Assembly (NCBI RefSeq): GCF_024172095.1
Contig: NZ_JAMZDX010000004.1
Coordinates: 496,001 to 560,000, forward strand
From: Kitasatospora cinereorecta
GTDB lineage: Bacteria; Actinomycetota; Actinomycetes; Streptomycetales; Streptomycetaceae
Reading direction: 5' to 3'
DNA: 64,000 bases
Shown here: positions 45,577 to 53,453 of the stretch, in pieces
Layout: each line of letters begins with the position of its first letter
Numbering within the stretch: position 1 is the stretch's first letter
Made by a program: the position numbers and the translations under genes
Notes under the pieces: generated by a model
Told to the model about the DNA's origin: nothing
The model's input: the letters and a program-made list of their open reading frames with translations, nothing else
Database searches by the model: none

Positions 45577-46152
45577 TCAGGTCCGAGCGGACGGTCCCGG
45601 GTGGGCAGCCTCGATGCCGCCCAGGATGAGGTCGATGCCGGCCAGGAACTGCTCCCGATCGTCATGCTCGGGCAACTGCGCCGCCACCCGGTGCACGAAC
45701 GGGTACCGAGCGGGGTCGAGCTGAGCCCACTGCTGGGCGATCTCGCCCAGGAAGGCCGTCCGATCGGTCCTGTGCGCGAGCAGGCGGGCGTTGGCGGCGT
45801 TCTGTCCGGCGACGCCGCGGACATGGATCACCAGCGTGGACGTGGCGTCGAACTGCGCCTCCTCGGGCACACCGAGTTCCTCCAGCCGGCTGCCGAAACC
45901 CTCGAAGATCTGCGGAATCGCGGCCAGCCACGGCGCGCGGGAGAGCTGGGTGCCGACCCAGGGGTGTACGTCGATCGCGTCGAAGAGCCCGAGCGCGAGG
46001 GCCCGGATCGCCTCCCGCGGACGCGCGCCTTGGGCCAGGTCCGCCATGACTCGGGCGATCACGTCGTTGGTGGCCGCCGCCAGCAGGTCGTCCTTGTTGG
46101 CGACGTGCCAGTAGATCGCCCCGCTTCCGGTGGCCAGGCGGGCCGCGAGCGC
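45577..46152 (-). pseudogene. TetR-family regulator lacking its N-terminal part
   Basis: The C-terminal TetR ligand domain is intact, and the second half of the HTH is visible upstream of the first possible start: ARLATGSGAIYWHVANKDDLLAAA. The frame stays homologous up to 46152 and then meets a TGA at 46159-46161. The first HTH half and start codon are missing. The opposing FAD monooxygenase remnant starts at the same spot, which implies one deletion removed both 5' ends and the divergent promoter. Confidence 0.85.
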
Positions 46153-46154
46153 GC

Positions 46155-47204
46155 GGCCTCACCCTCGCACGCGTGCTGCACATCCACGGCATACCCGCCA
46201 CCGTCCACGAGGCCGACCCCTCCCCCGAGGCCCGCGCCCAGGGCGGCCAGCTCGACATCCACCAGGGCGGCGACGCCGCCCGGGTGCTCGACCAGCACGG
46301 CGCGCTGCTGTTGGACGTCCCCTCCGACGGCACCGCGGTACGCCCCGAGGTGCTCCGCGGCGACCTCCGCCGGATCCTGCTCGACTCCCTGCCCGAGGGG
46401 ACGGTGCGCTGGGGCAGCAAGGTCACCGGCGTCCGGCCGCTCGGCGGCGGCCGGCACGAGCTGACCTTCACCGACGGCTCGACCGAGACCAGCGCCATCC
46501 TGGTCGGAGCGGACGGCGCCTGGTCCAGGGTCCGGCCCCTGCTCTCCGACGCCCGGCCCGTCTACACCGGCACGACCTTCGTCGAGACCTACCTGCACGA
46601 CGTCGACGAGCGGCACCCCGCGACGGCCGCGCTGGTCGGCCGGGGCGCCATGTACGCACTCGCCCCCGGCAAGGGGATCGTCGCCCACCGTGAGGCGGGT
46701 GGCATCCTCCACACCTACGTCGAGCTGAACCGTTCGGAAGAGTGGATCGCCGCCACGGACTTCACCGACACCGCGGCCGCGACCGCCCGGGTCGCGGCCG
46801 AGTTCGACGGCTGGGCGCCGCACCTCACCGCGCTGATCACCGACGGCGAGACCGCCCCGGTGGCACGCATGATCCACACCCTCCCGAACGGACACCGCTG
46901 GGACCGGGTGCCTGGCGTGACGCTGCTCGGCGACGCCGCGCACCTGATGCCGCCGTCCGGCGACGGCGCCAACCTGGCGATGTTCGACGGTGCCGAACTC
47001 GGCAAGGCCATCGCCCAGCACCCCGACGACGTCGAAGCGGCGCTCGCCGCCTATGAGAAGGAGCTCTTCCCGCGCAGCGAGGCCTTCTACGCGGACGCCC
47101 ACGAGATTCTCGACCTCTGCCTCGGCGAGCGCGCACCGCAGAGCTTGGTCGACTTCTTCAGCGGGCACCCGGGGGAACACGACGAGGCGGTGGCGCAGTC
47201 CTGA
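46155..47204 (+). pseudogene. FAD-dependent monooxygenase lacking its N-terminal FAD motif
   Basis: The coding sequence begins GLTLARVLHIHGIPATVHEAD, which is the piece normally following the GxGxxG Rossmann motif; about 15 residues are gone. The rest is intact: LDIHQGGDAARVL, LVGADGAWSRVRPLL and GDAAHLMPPSGDGANLAMFDG. It cannot bind FAD normally without the lost motif. Only GTG 46173 and later codons could start translation. Joined head to head with a truncated TetR gene. Confidence 0.85.
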
Positions 47205-47325
47205 AGGTGACCGCCGCGTGCGGACGACCGGGTGCGGCCGGGCTCGTCCTCACCAGATGAACCGGTCAGAGTCCGGCGCGAAGGCCGCCGTCGGCCGGAG
47301 GACGACCATCGCTGACGGCGGCTGT

Positions 47326-47362
47326 CCGGGCACCGGCCCGGTCATCCCGCACCGGATGCGGG
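47326..47362. terminator. Two stacked hairpins between convergent genes
   Basis: CCGGGC ACCG GCCCGG (47326-47341) and CCCGCA CCGGA TGCGGG (47346-47362) lie between the monooxygenase remnant and the small membrane-protein gene. Probably bidirectional. Confidence 0.5.
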
Positions 47363-47381
47363 GACGGTGGCGACGGGAGTC

Positions 47382-47519
47382 TCAGTCCTTTCGGCGGGAG
47401 CGGGCCATCCTGATGAGCACCACGACACCGACCAGTACCAGCAGGCCGACTCCGATGATGAGGAGCGGTGCGGGGACGGCGTCGGGGCCGGGCGAGGGGG
47501 CGATGTCAGCGAGCGGCAC
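47382..47519 (-). CDS. 45-aa single-span membrane protein
   Basis: A short gene from GTG 47519 with AAAGGA 6 nt upstream. It has an acidic/proline-rich N-terminus (VPLADIAPSPGPDAVPAP), then one hydrophobic helix (LLIIGVGLLVLVGVVVLI) and a basic tail (RMARSRRKD). Positive charge after the helix places the N-terminus outside. It overlaps the end of the upstream multi-span membrane protein by 14 nt, so it is coupled to it. Function unknown. Confidence 0.75.
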   Translation of the reverse strand: MPLADIAPSPGPDAVPAPLLIIGVGLLVLVGVVVLIRMARSRRKD

Positions 47520-48495
47520 GGGAGGTCCTTTCAACAGCACTGCCGCCCGGGGCCATCCCCAGGACGAGCATCAGCAGAACGGGGAATTCGAGGTAAGCGT
47601 GGTAGCTCGCCACGGCCGCGTAGAGCGCCTTGCCCTGCGCGTAGTCGGTCGCGAACAGCACGGCGAGCGCGGCGCCGACGGCGCAGCCGAGCAGCCAGGC
47701 GCGAGGACCGCGCAGCAGCGGTACCCGTCGGTCGAAGGCGGCGGCGGCGTCGGGCGCGTAGCGCGGGAGGAACCAGATCCACACGACGTAGTGCATGGTC
47801 TGGAGGAAGGCGAACACCGCAACGAAGCGCAGCCCCGCCGAGGTGTGCAGCCAGGCGGGCGGTGTGTAGGCGGTGGCCAGCCGGTCGGTCGTGGCCGTAC
47901 CGGCTGCGAACCAGCCGTCCAGTGCGCCGGAGAGCAGCAGGGCCGGAATCGCCAGCACCCAGGCGCACTGCACCGCGAGGAACACCGTCCGGCCGCGCGG
48001 CAGCGCGCGCGACCACTCCCAGAGGAAGAGCAGCGGGACCAGGTTGTGCAGGTGTGTCAGCACCACGAAGTGGTACGCCGGGAATTCCAGGGAGACCGAG
48101 GCGGCCCCGACCAGGACGGTCGTCGCGGCGGCGAGCAGCAGTGGGCGAGGACGGAGCGAGTACAGACAGGCCGTGGCCAGTACCCCGTAGGTCAGCAGGA
48201 TCTCCGCGGCTCGCGGCCCGGGAGCGGGCGGCAGCAGTCGGCAGAGCACGATTCCGCTGATCAGCAGGAGCAGCAAAGCCAGGAACCGGCCGGTCAGGAT
48301 CCGCTCGAACCGGCCCGAGACGTACCGCAGTTCCAGGACGTTGTGCAGGATGCCGAAGGTCGCGAGGCCCAGCACGGCCAGCCCGGCCGGTGCCCGCAAC
48401 GCCGTGACCAGCGCCAGGCCGGCAGCCGTGCCGAACCCCGCCAGCGGCAGGGCGCCGCCCGCCGTCCGGCCGACCGGCAGCGCAGCTGTCGTCAC
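47506..48495 (-). CDS. Multi-span membrane protein with conserved-looking His motifs
   Basis: A 329-aa protein with about 8-9 predicted helices. Polar motifs inside or next to helices: HNVLELRY (H51), YHFVVLTHLH (H142, H148, H150), TMHYVVWIWFLPRY (H235) and YHAYLEFP (H299). Intramembrane His suggests metal, heme or carotenoid chemistry, but no family could be named. GTG 48495 has AAGGAG 4 nt upstream. Coupled to the 45-aa protein and divergent from another membrane protein gene by only 29 nt. Confidence 0.75.
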   Translation of the reverse strand: MTTAALPVGRTAGGALPLAGFGTAAGLALVTALRAPAGLAVLGLATFGILHNVLELRYVSGRFERILTGRFLALLLLLISGIVLCRLLPPAPGPRAAEILLTYGVLATACLYSLRPRPLLLAAATTVLVGAASVSLEFPAYHFVVLTHLHNLVPLLFLWEWSRALPRGRTVFLAVQCAWVLAIPALLLSGALDGWFAAGTATTDRLATAYTPPAWLHTSAGLRFVAVFAFLQTMHYVVWIWFLPRYAPDAAAAFDRRVPLLRGPRAWLLGCAVGAALAVLFATDYAQGKALYAAVASYHAYLEFPVLLMLVLGMAPGGSAVERTSRAAR

Positions 48496-48524
48496 GTCAC
48501 TCCTTCTCCCTGCCCCGTGGCACG

Positions 48525-48887
48525 ATGCACACCGTGCCCTATCCGCTGGCCTTCGCGCTCACCCTGCTCGTCGAGCTGCCGCTGTACACCGTGGCGCTCA
48601 CCGCCCTCGGCCGGGTACCTGCCAGGCTCGCCCTGGCTGCCGGTACGGCGGCCAACTGTGCGACGCACCCGCTGCTCTGGTGGTTCCTCAACCGCTTCGC
48701 CGCCGCGGCCCCGGCAGCCTACTGGACGGCGTTCGCCCTTGCGGAGGCCGTGGTCTGCCTGGTGGAGGCGGTGCTGGTGCGGGCCCTGGTGGGGCCGACG
48801 CGGCTGGCTCCGGTCCCGGCCCTCACGACCGCGCTGACCGCCAACGCGGCCTCGGTCCTGGCCGGGTTGCTGCTCACGGCGCGATGA
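48525..48887 (+). CDS. Four-helix membrane protein of unknown function
   Basis: A 120-aa hydrophobic protein with about 4 helices and the motif NCATHPLLWW. Divergent from the multi-His membrane protein gene with a 29-bp gap and no clear Shine-Dalgarno, so a leaderless start or an internal GTG (48534) is possible. The two divergent genes and the 45-aa gene probably form one functional set. Confidence 0.68.
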   Translation: MHTVPYPLAFALTLLVELPLYTVALTALGRVPARLALAAGTAANCATHPLLWWFLNRFAAAAPAAYWTAFALAEAVVCLVEAVLVRALVGPTRLAPVPALTTALTANAASVLAGLLLTAR

Positions 48888-48928
48888 CGGCATCACCGGA
48901 AGCCCCCTGGGAGCGCCACCCCTTGGGA

Positions 48929-48995
48929 CATCCCGTCCACCTAGAGCTCGAAGTGGCTGATGCAGCCCTCGTGGCGCTCCGGAAGGCCCGGACCC
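48929..48995 (-). pseudogene. Remnant of a DUF3050 gene with internal deletion
   Basis: Two short segments, both on the minus strand, match the intact DUF3050 gene: one matches 35690-35730 (coding ISHFELYVDGM) and the other 35884-35906 (coding RVRAFQEH). They are abutted, with about 140 bases lost between them. An in-frame stop is present (TAG in place of TAC). It lies directly after the response-regulator gene. Confidence 0.7.
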
Positions 48996-48997
48996 GG

Positions 48998-49657
48998 TCA
49001 GGTGACCAGGCCGTGGCGGTAGGCATAGATGACGGCCTGGACCCGGTCGCGGAGTTGAAGTTTGGTGAGGATGCGGGAGACGAAGGTCTTCACGGTCTCA
49101 TGGCTGATGACGAGGGCTGCGGCGATCTCGCTGTTGGAGAGGCCGTCGGCGATGAGTCGGAGAACCTCCAGTTCGCGAGGGGTGAGCGGGATGTCTCGGT
49201 GGGTCTTCTCGGCGGGGCGGATGCGGGCGGCATAGCGCCCGACGAGGCGGCGTGTCACGTCGGGGTCGAGGAGGGCCGCGCCGGTGGCCACGGTCCGGAT
49301 GCCGTGGAGCAGTCGGTCCCCAGGGGCGTCCTTGAGGAGGAAGCCGCTGGCGCCGACGCGCAGTGCCTCGTAGACGTATTCGTCCAGGTTGAACGTGGTC
49401 ACCACGAGGACTTTGGCGGGGTGGGGCACTCCGACGCCGGCCAGCAGGCGGGTGGCTTCGAGGCCGTCGAGGACCGGCATGCGGATGTCCATCACGACGA
49501 CGTCGGGTCGTACCTTGCGGGCGAGGTCGACCCCGGTCCGTCCGTCCCCGCACTCGCCCGCCACCTCCATGTCGGGCTGGGCACCGATGATGGTGACCAG
49601 GCCGGTGCGGACCAGCATCTGGTCGTCGCAGACCAGGACCCGGATCGGTGCGCTCAC
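48998..49657 (-). CDS. NarL/LuxR-type response regulator
   Basis: A 219-aa regulator: receiver (VLVCDDQMLVRTGL; phospho-Asp in VVMDIRMPVLDG) and LuxR-type HTH (LTPRELEVLRLIADGLSNSEIAAALVISHETVKTFVSRILTKL). GTG 49657 overlaps the kinase stop (GTGA). Third gene of the CPBP, kinase, regulator operon. Confidence 0.93.
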   Translation of the reverse strand: MSAPIRVLVCDDQMLVRTGLVTIIGAQPDMEVAGECGDGRTGVDLARKVRPDVVVMDIRMPVLDGLEATRLLAGVGVPHPAKVLVVTTFNLDEYVYEALRVGASGFLLKDAPGDRLLHGIRTVATGAALLDPDVTRRLVGRYAARIRPAEKTHRDIPLTPRELEVLRLIADGLSNSEIAAALVISHETVKTFVSRILTKLQLRDRVQAVIYAYRHGLVT

Positions 49658-50862
49658 GAGGTGCCGTCGGCGGGGATGCGTGCCCGGACGGTGAAGCCGC
49701 CGTCCGGGCCGCGGCCGGCGCTGAAGTCGCCGCCCAGAACGTCGACGCGCTCGCGCAGGCCCGCCAGGCCCCGTCCGCTGCCGGCAGCGGCGGCGGTGGT
49801 TCGTGAGCCGCTTCCGTCCGTACTGACCTCCACGGTGATCTCCCTCTCGCCGCGCTGAACCTGCACGGAGGTTCGGCTGCCGTGAGCGTACTTGAGGGCG
49901 TTGGTCAGTGCTTCCTGCACCACCCGGTAGGCGACGAGGTCGGCGCTGCCGGTCGATGCCGGCGGTGTGCCCCGCTCGGTGAAGTCCACGGGCTGTCCGG
50001 CCCGGCGGGTCTGCTCGACGAGCGTGAGGACCCTGCCGACGGCCGGTGTCCTGGCCTGCGTGGCCTGCGTGGACTGCGTGGCCTCCCCCGGGCCGACGCC
50101 GTAGTCGGTGCCGTGACCGGGGTTGAGCAGGTCCAGCAGGTGACGCAGGTCGGTGAGGGCGCGGCGGCCGGTGTCGCTGACAGTGGTCAGGGACTGCTCC
50201 AGCCGCTCGGGTGCGGCGGTCAGGTAGCGGGCGGCTTCGGCCTGGACGACCATCGCGGTCACGTGGTGGGTCACCACGTCGTGCAACTCCCGTGCGATAC
50301 GGATGCGTTCGGCGGTACGAGTCTCGGCAGCCACACGCTCGCGGCGTGCGGCCTCGGCGGCCCGTGTGGACCGCAGCCACGCCCCAGCTCCCCAGGCCAG
50401 GGCGAGCGTCAGGTAGAACGTCGCGAACTCCGCCGCCGTCTCGCCGCCCGAGCCGAGCCGCGCAAGCGCGATCGCCAGCGGCACGTATGCCACGGACAGC
50501 AGGACCACGGTGGTGCGCCGGCGCTGTTCCAGATGGCAGCCGGCACTGATCAGCGCGACGAGCAGGGTGGTGCCGGCGGCCGAGTGGTAGCCGCGCAACT
50601 GGTCGAGGGCGAAGCCGCACGCCACCAGCGCGAGACAGATGACCGGCCACCGCCTGCGCACCACGAGGGGGAGGCATTCGAGCGCGAGGGCCACGACGGC
50701 CAACGCGTCGAAGGGGCGGGTCGCCAGGTCCCCGACCTGCGTCCCGTGGCCGCGCAGCCCCGGCAGGAACGACGCGACCAGGAACAGTGTCCCGAGCGGG
50801 AGGTCGCGGAGGGTGACGTCGAGCCGGCGCCACACCTGACCGGCCCCCTGAAGGCTCCTCAC
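49654..50862 (-). CDS. NarL-type sensor histidine kinase
   Basis: A 402-aa membrane kinase with about 4-5 N-terminal helices. HisKA_3 motif RIARELHDVVTHHVTAMVVQAEAARYL; HATPase with VVQEALTNALKYAHG and GRGLAGLRERV. GTG 50862 overlaps the CPBP stop (GTGA). The sequence before it is open but not homologous. Partner of the following response regulator. Confidence 0.92.
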   Translation of the reverse strand: MRSLQGAGQVWRRLDVTLRDLPLGTLFLVASFLPGLRGHGTQVGDLATRPFDALAVVALALECLPLVVRRRWPVICLALVACGFALDQLRGYHSAAGTTLLVALISAGCHLEQRRRTTVVLLSVAYVPLAIALARLGSGGETAAEFATFYLTLALAWGAGAWLRSTRAAEAARRERVAAETRTAERIRIARELHDVVTHHVTAMVVQAEAARYLTAAPERLEQSLTTVSDTGRRALTDLRHLLDLLNPGHGTDYGVGPGEATQSTQATQARTPAVGRVLTLVEQTRRAGQPVDFTERGTPPASTGSADLVAYRVVQEALTNALKYAHGSRTSVQVQRGEREITVEVSTDGSGSRTTAAAAGSGRGLAGLRERVDVLGGDFSAGRGPDGGFTVRARIPADGTS

Positions 50863-51692
50863 CGGGCGAGTGTAGCGAGGGCGTCGACGCGCTCGGCCCG
50901 CTGCCGGGGGACGATGTGGCCGCGCCGACGGGCCAGCCACAGGAAGACGACGGTGAGCAGCGCGCCGAACAGCGTCGCGTACACGCTGGCCTCCGGGCCG
51001 AACTCGCCGCCGGTGATCAGCTTGGCCCCCGACGTCGAGGCGTCCAGCAGTCCGTGCGTCTCGCCGTTGCCCGAGACCTCGGTGCCGAAGATGCCGGACT
51101 CCGCGAAGTTCCAGCCGAAGTGCAGGCCGATCGGCAGCCACAGGGAGCGAGTGGCGGCGTACGCGGCGGCGAGCATGCCGCCGGCCTCGATGGCGATGGC
51201 GACGCCGCCCAGCAGGGTGGCGTCCTTGTTGAGCAGGTGGGACGCACCGAACACGGTGCCGGACAGGGCCAGCGCGAGGTACGTTCCGAGGCCGCGCTCC
51301 ACGAGCCGGAAGAGCAGGCCGCGGAACATCAGTTCCTCCGTGACGGCGGCGCCCGCCATGAAGCCGACCAGCCCGATCGCCCCGGTCGCCGAGCCGAAGC
51401 CGTGGACCTTGTAGTCCCCGAGGAAGGAGATGTTCGCAATGACGGACCCGAACATCGCGACCCCGATCACCAGCCCCCGCAGGAGCGACCCGGGCGCTCC
51501 CTCGCGGGCCAGTTCCGTGACCGGGCGCCGCTCGGTACGCCCCACGACCCATCGGTAGACGAGCACCAACAGCACGACCGTCAAGCTGCCCACGAGCAGC
51601 GAGAGCCACGGGTCGTCCTGGACCGCGGTGGCAGCTTGACCGCCGACCGCACCGACCAGGACCACCGCCAGGATCTGCCACACCAGTTTCAT
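50859..51692 (-). CDS. CPBP-family intramembrane metalloprotease-like protein
   Basis: A 277-aa membrane protein of the CPBP/CAAX-protease (Abi) family with about 7-8 helices. Motifs: EELMFRG, FGASHL and HFGWNF, the Glu and His set expected for activity. GAGGAAAGAG precedes the ATG. Operon with the kinase and regulator suggests it acts in the sensed pathway, for example in bacteriocin immunity or signal processing, which is inference. Confidence 0.9.
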   Translation of the reverse strand: MKLVWQILAVVLVGAVGGQAATAVQDDPWLSLLVGSLTVVLLVLVYRWVVGRTERRPVTELAREGAPGSLLRGLVIGVAMFGSVIANISFLGDYKVHGFGSATGAIGLVGFMAGAAVTEELMFRGLLFRLVERGLGTYLALALSGTVFGASHLLNKDATLLGGVAIAIEAGGMLAAAYAATRSLWLPIGLHFGWNFAESGIFGTEVSGNGETHGLLDASTSGAKLITGGEFGPEASVYATLFGALLTVVFLWLARRRGHIVPRQRAERVDALATLAR

Positions 51693-51795
51693 GACGACTC
51701 TTTCCTCGGTTCCGTTTCCGGTTCCTTGTCCGGTCCGCGACCAGGGCGCCGCGGCTGAACTGAACGCTAGGGAAACCGTGATCAGGAATCGTCAC

Positions 51796-51834
51796 CTCAC
51801 AGGGGACACCTGCACGTAGCTCTCACGGGGGACA
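51796..51834. promoter_or_regulatory. 13-bp direct repeat upstream of the CPBP/kinase/regulator operon
   Basis: CTCACAGGGGACA (51796-51808) and CTCACGGGGGACA (51822-51834), 26 bp apart start to start, i.e. about two and a half helical turns. Position 104-142 nt upstream of the operon start makes them candidate sites for the NarL-type regulator. Confidence 0.4.
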
Positions 51835-51918
51835 GAACCCCCGCCACCCCTCCCGGCGTGCAGGCCTGTGCAAGCGCGGCTTGTCGTGACGCGCAAGGGG
51901 CTGATGCCCGGCCGGGGA

Positions 51919-52021
51919 GGCTGAGGAGCTGGGGCCGTTCCTCCGAGGTGACATCCCGCCGACCGTCCGGCGGATGGCTGAGGCCCGCGGCATGCCCGGG
52001 TACGTCACCGAGGGGCCCGGG
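51919..52021 (+). pseudogene. Remnant of a DUF899 gene
   Basis: About 103 bp coding EELGPFLRGDIPPTVRRMAE... and GYVTEGPG match the C-terminal part of the intact DUF899 protein at 23702-24436 (EELGPFLDGDIPPTVRQMAE), with a few substitutions and a 9-base deletion. No start, no other domain. Confidence 0.75.
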
Positions 52022-52081
52022 CGTGGACCGAGTCCGAGCGGCAAGCCACAGACCTCGCTCACTCCCGGCTGTGCCGGGATC

Positions 52082-52690
52082 TCAGGCTCGTCGGGCGGAT
52101 GTTTCGCCCGCTCGTCTTCCCTGGGTATCCGTGCTCGCACACCGGTCGTCATGATTCACCCCGCCGGCGGCCGCGACCTCCGCCAGCCGGGACTCGGCGC
52201 TGTCGACGATCTCCAGATCCGCCTTCGTGTGCGCCACGGCAGCATCGATCAGCAGGGCGACCATCGGATCCGCCGCGTGCTCGCGCCGCAGCCGAGTGAG
52301 CCCGCCCAACTCGGCCAGATAGGTCTGCCGCTGCGCCTCGACCAAGCTGGTCAGGGCCTGCGGTCCGAGCCGGGCCGCGCCGAAGAGCTTGAGGAAGAGC
52401 TCGTCGCGGAAGCCCGAGGTGCGCACCCACGGGCTGGTCGCCCAGCCCAGCAGCTCCTCGCGTCCGGCGGGGGCGAGCGTGTAGTGCGTCTTGTCGGGAC
52501 GGTCCGACTGCGCCACCTGCGAACGAGTGACGTATCCGTCCCGGACCAGACGGTCGAGGATCTGGTACAGGTGCCCGATGTTCAGGCCGCCCCACTGCGG
52601 ACCGACGGCCTCCTCGAACCGGCCCTTGAGCTCGTAACCGTGGCTGGGCCCGTCCGCGAGCAGGGCCAACACCGCGTGGTGCAACGGCAT
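52082..52690 (-). CDS. PadR-family transcriptional regulator
   Basis: A 202-aa PadR protein (MPLHHAVLALLADGPSHGYELKGRFEEAVG; NIGHLYQILDRLVRDGYV). A strong AGGAGGTG lies 5 nt before the ATG. It is divergent from an ABC/FtsX pair across a 30-bp perfect palindrome, so it very likely represses both itself and the transporter. C-terminal tail (about 25 residues after the last helix) is polar. Confidence 0.92.
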   Translation of the reverse strand: MPLHHAVLALLADGPSHGYELKGRFEEAVGPQWGGLNIGHLYQILDRLVRDGYVTRSQVAQSDRPDKTHYTLAPAGREELLGWATSPWVRTSGFRDELFLKLFGAARLGPQALTSLVEAQRQTYLAELGGLTRLRREHAADPMVALLIDAAVAHTKADLEIVDSAESRLAEVAAAGGVNHDDRCASTDTQGRRAGETSARRA

Positions 52691-52706
52691 TTACACACCT
52701 CCTAGG

Positions 52707-52736
52707 TTGTGACAATGTACCCGTACATTGTCACAA
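52707..52736. promoter_or_regulatory. Perfect 30-bp palindrome: predicted PadR operator
   Basis: TTGTGACAATGTAC, then CC, then GTACATTGTCACAA: 14-bp arms with no mismatch. The core ATGTAC/GTACAT resembles PadR-family operators (ATGT...ACAT). It lies between the PadR gene (start 52690) and the ABC ATPase gene (start 52755), next to both ribosome-binding sites. Confidence 0.82.
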
Positions 52737-52754
52737 TGTAGAGGGGGATCGACC

Positions 52755-53449
<695 letters not shown>

Positions 53450-53453
<4 letters not shown>

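Larger units (their letters stand above)
51693..52081. other. 389-bp gap holding a DUF899 remnant and a direct repeat
   Basis: No intact gene. It holds the CPBP operon promoter region, a 13-bp direct repeat (51796-51834) and a degenerate piece of DUF899 (51919-52021). The rest shows nothing clear. Confidence 0.55.
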
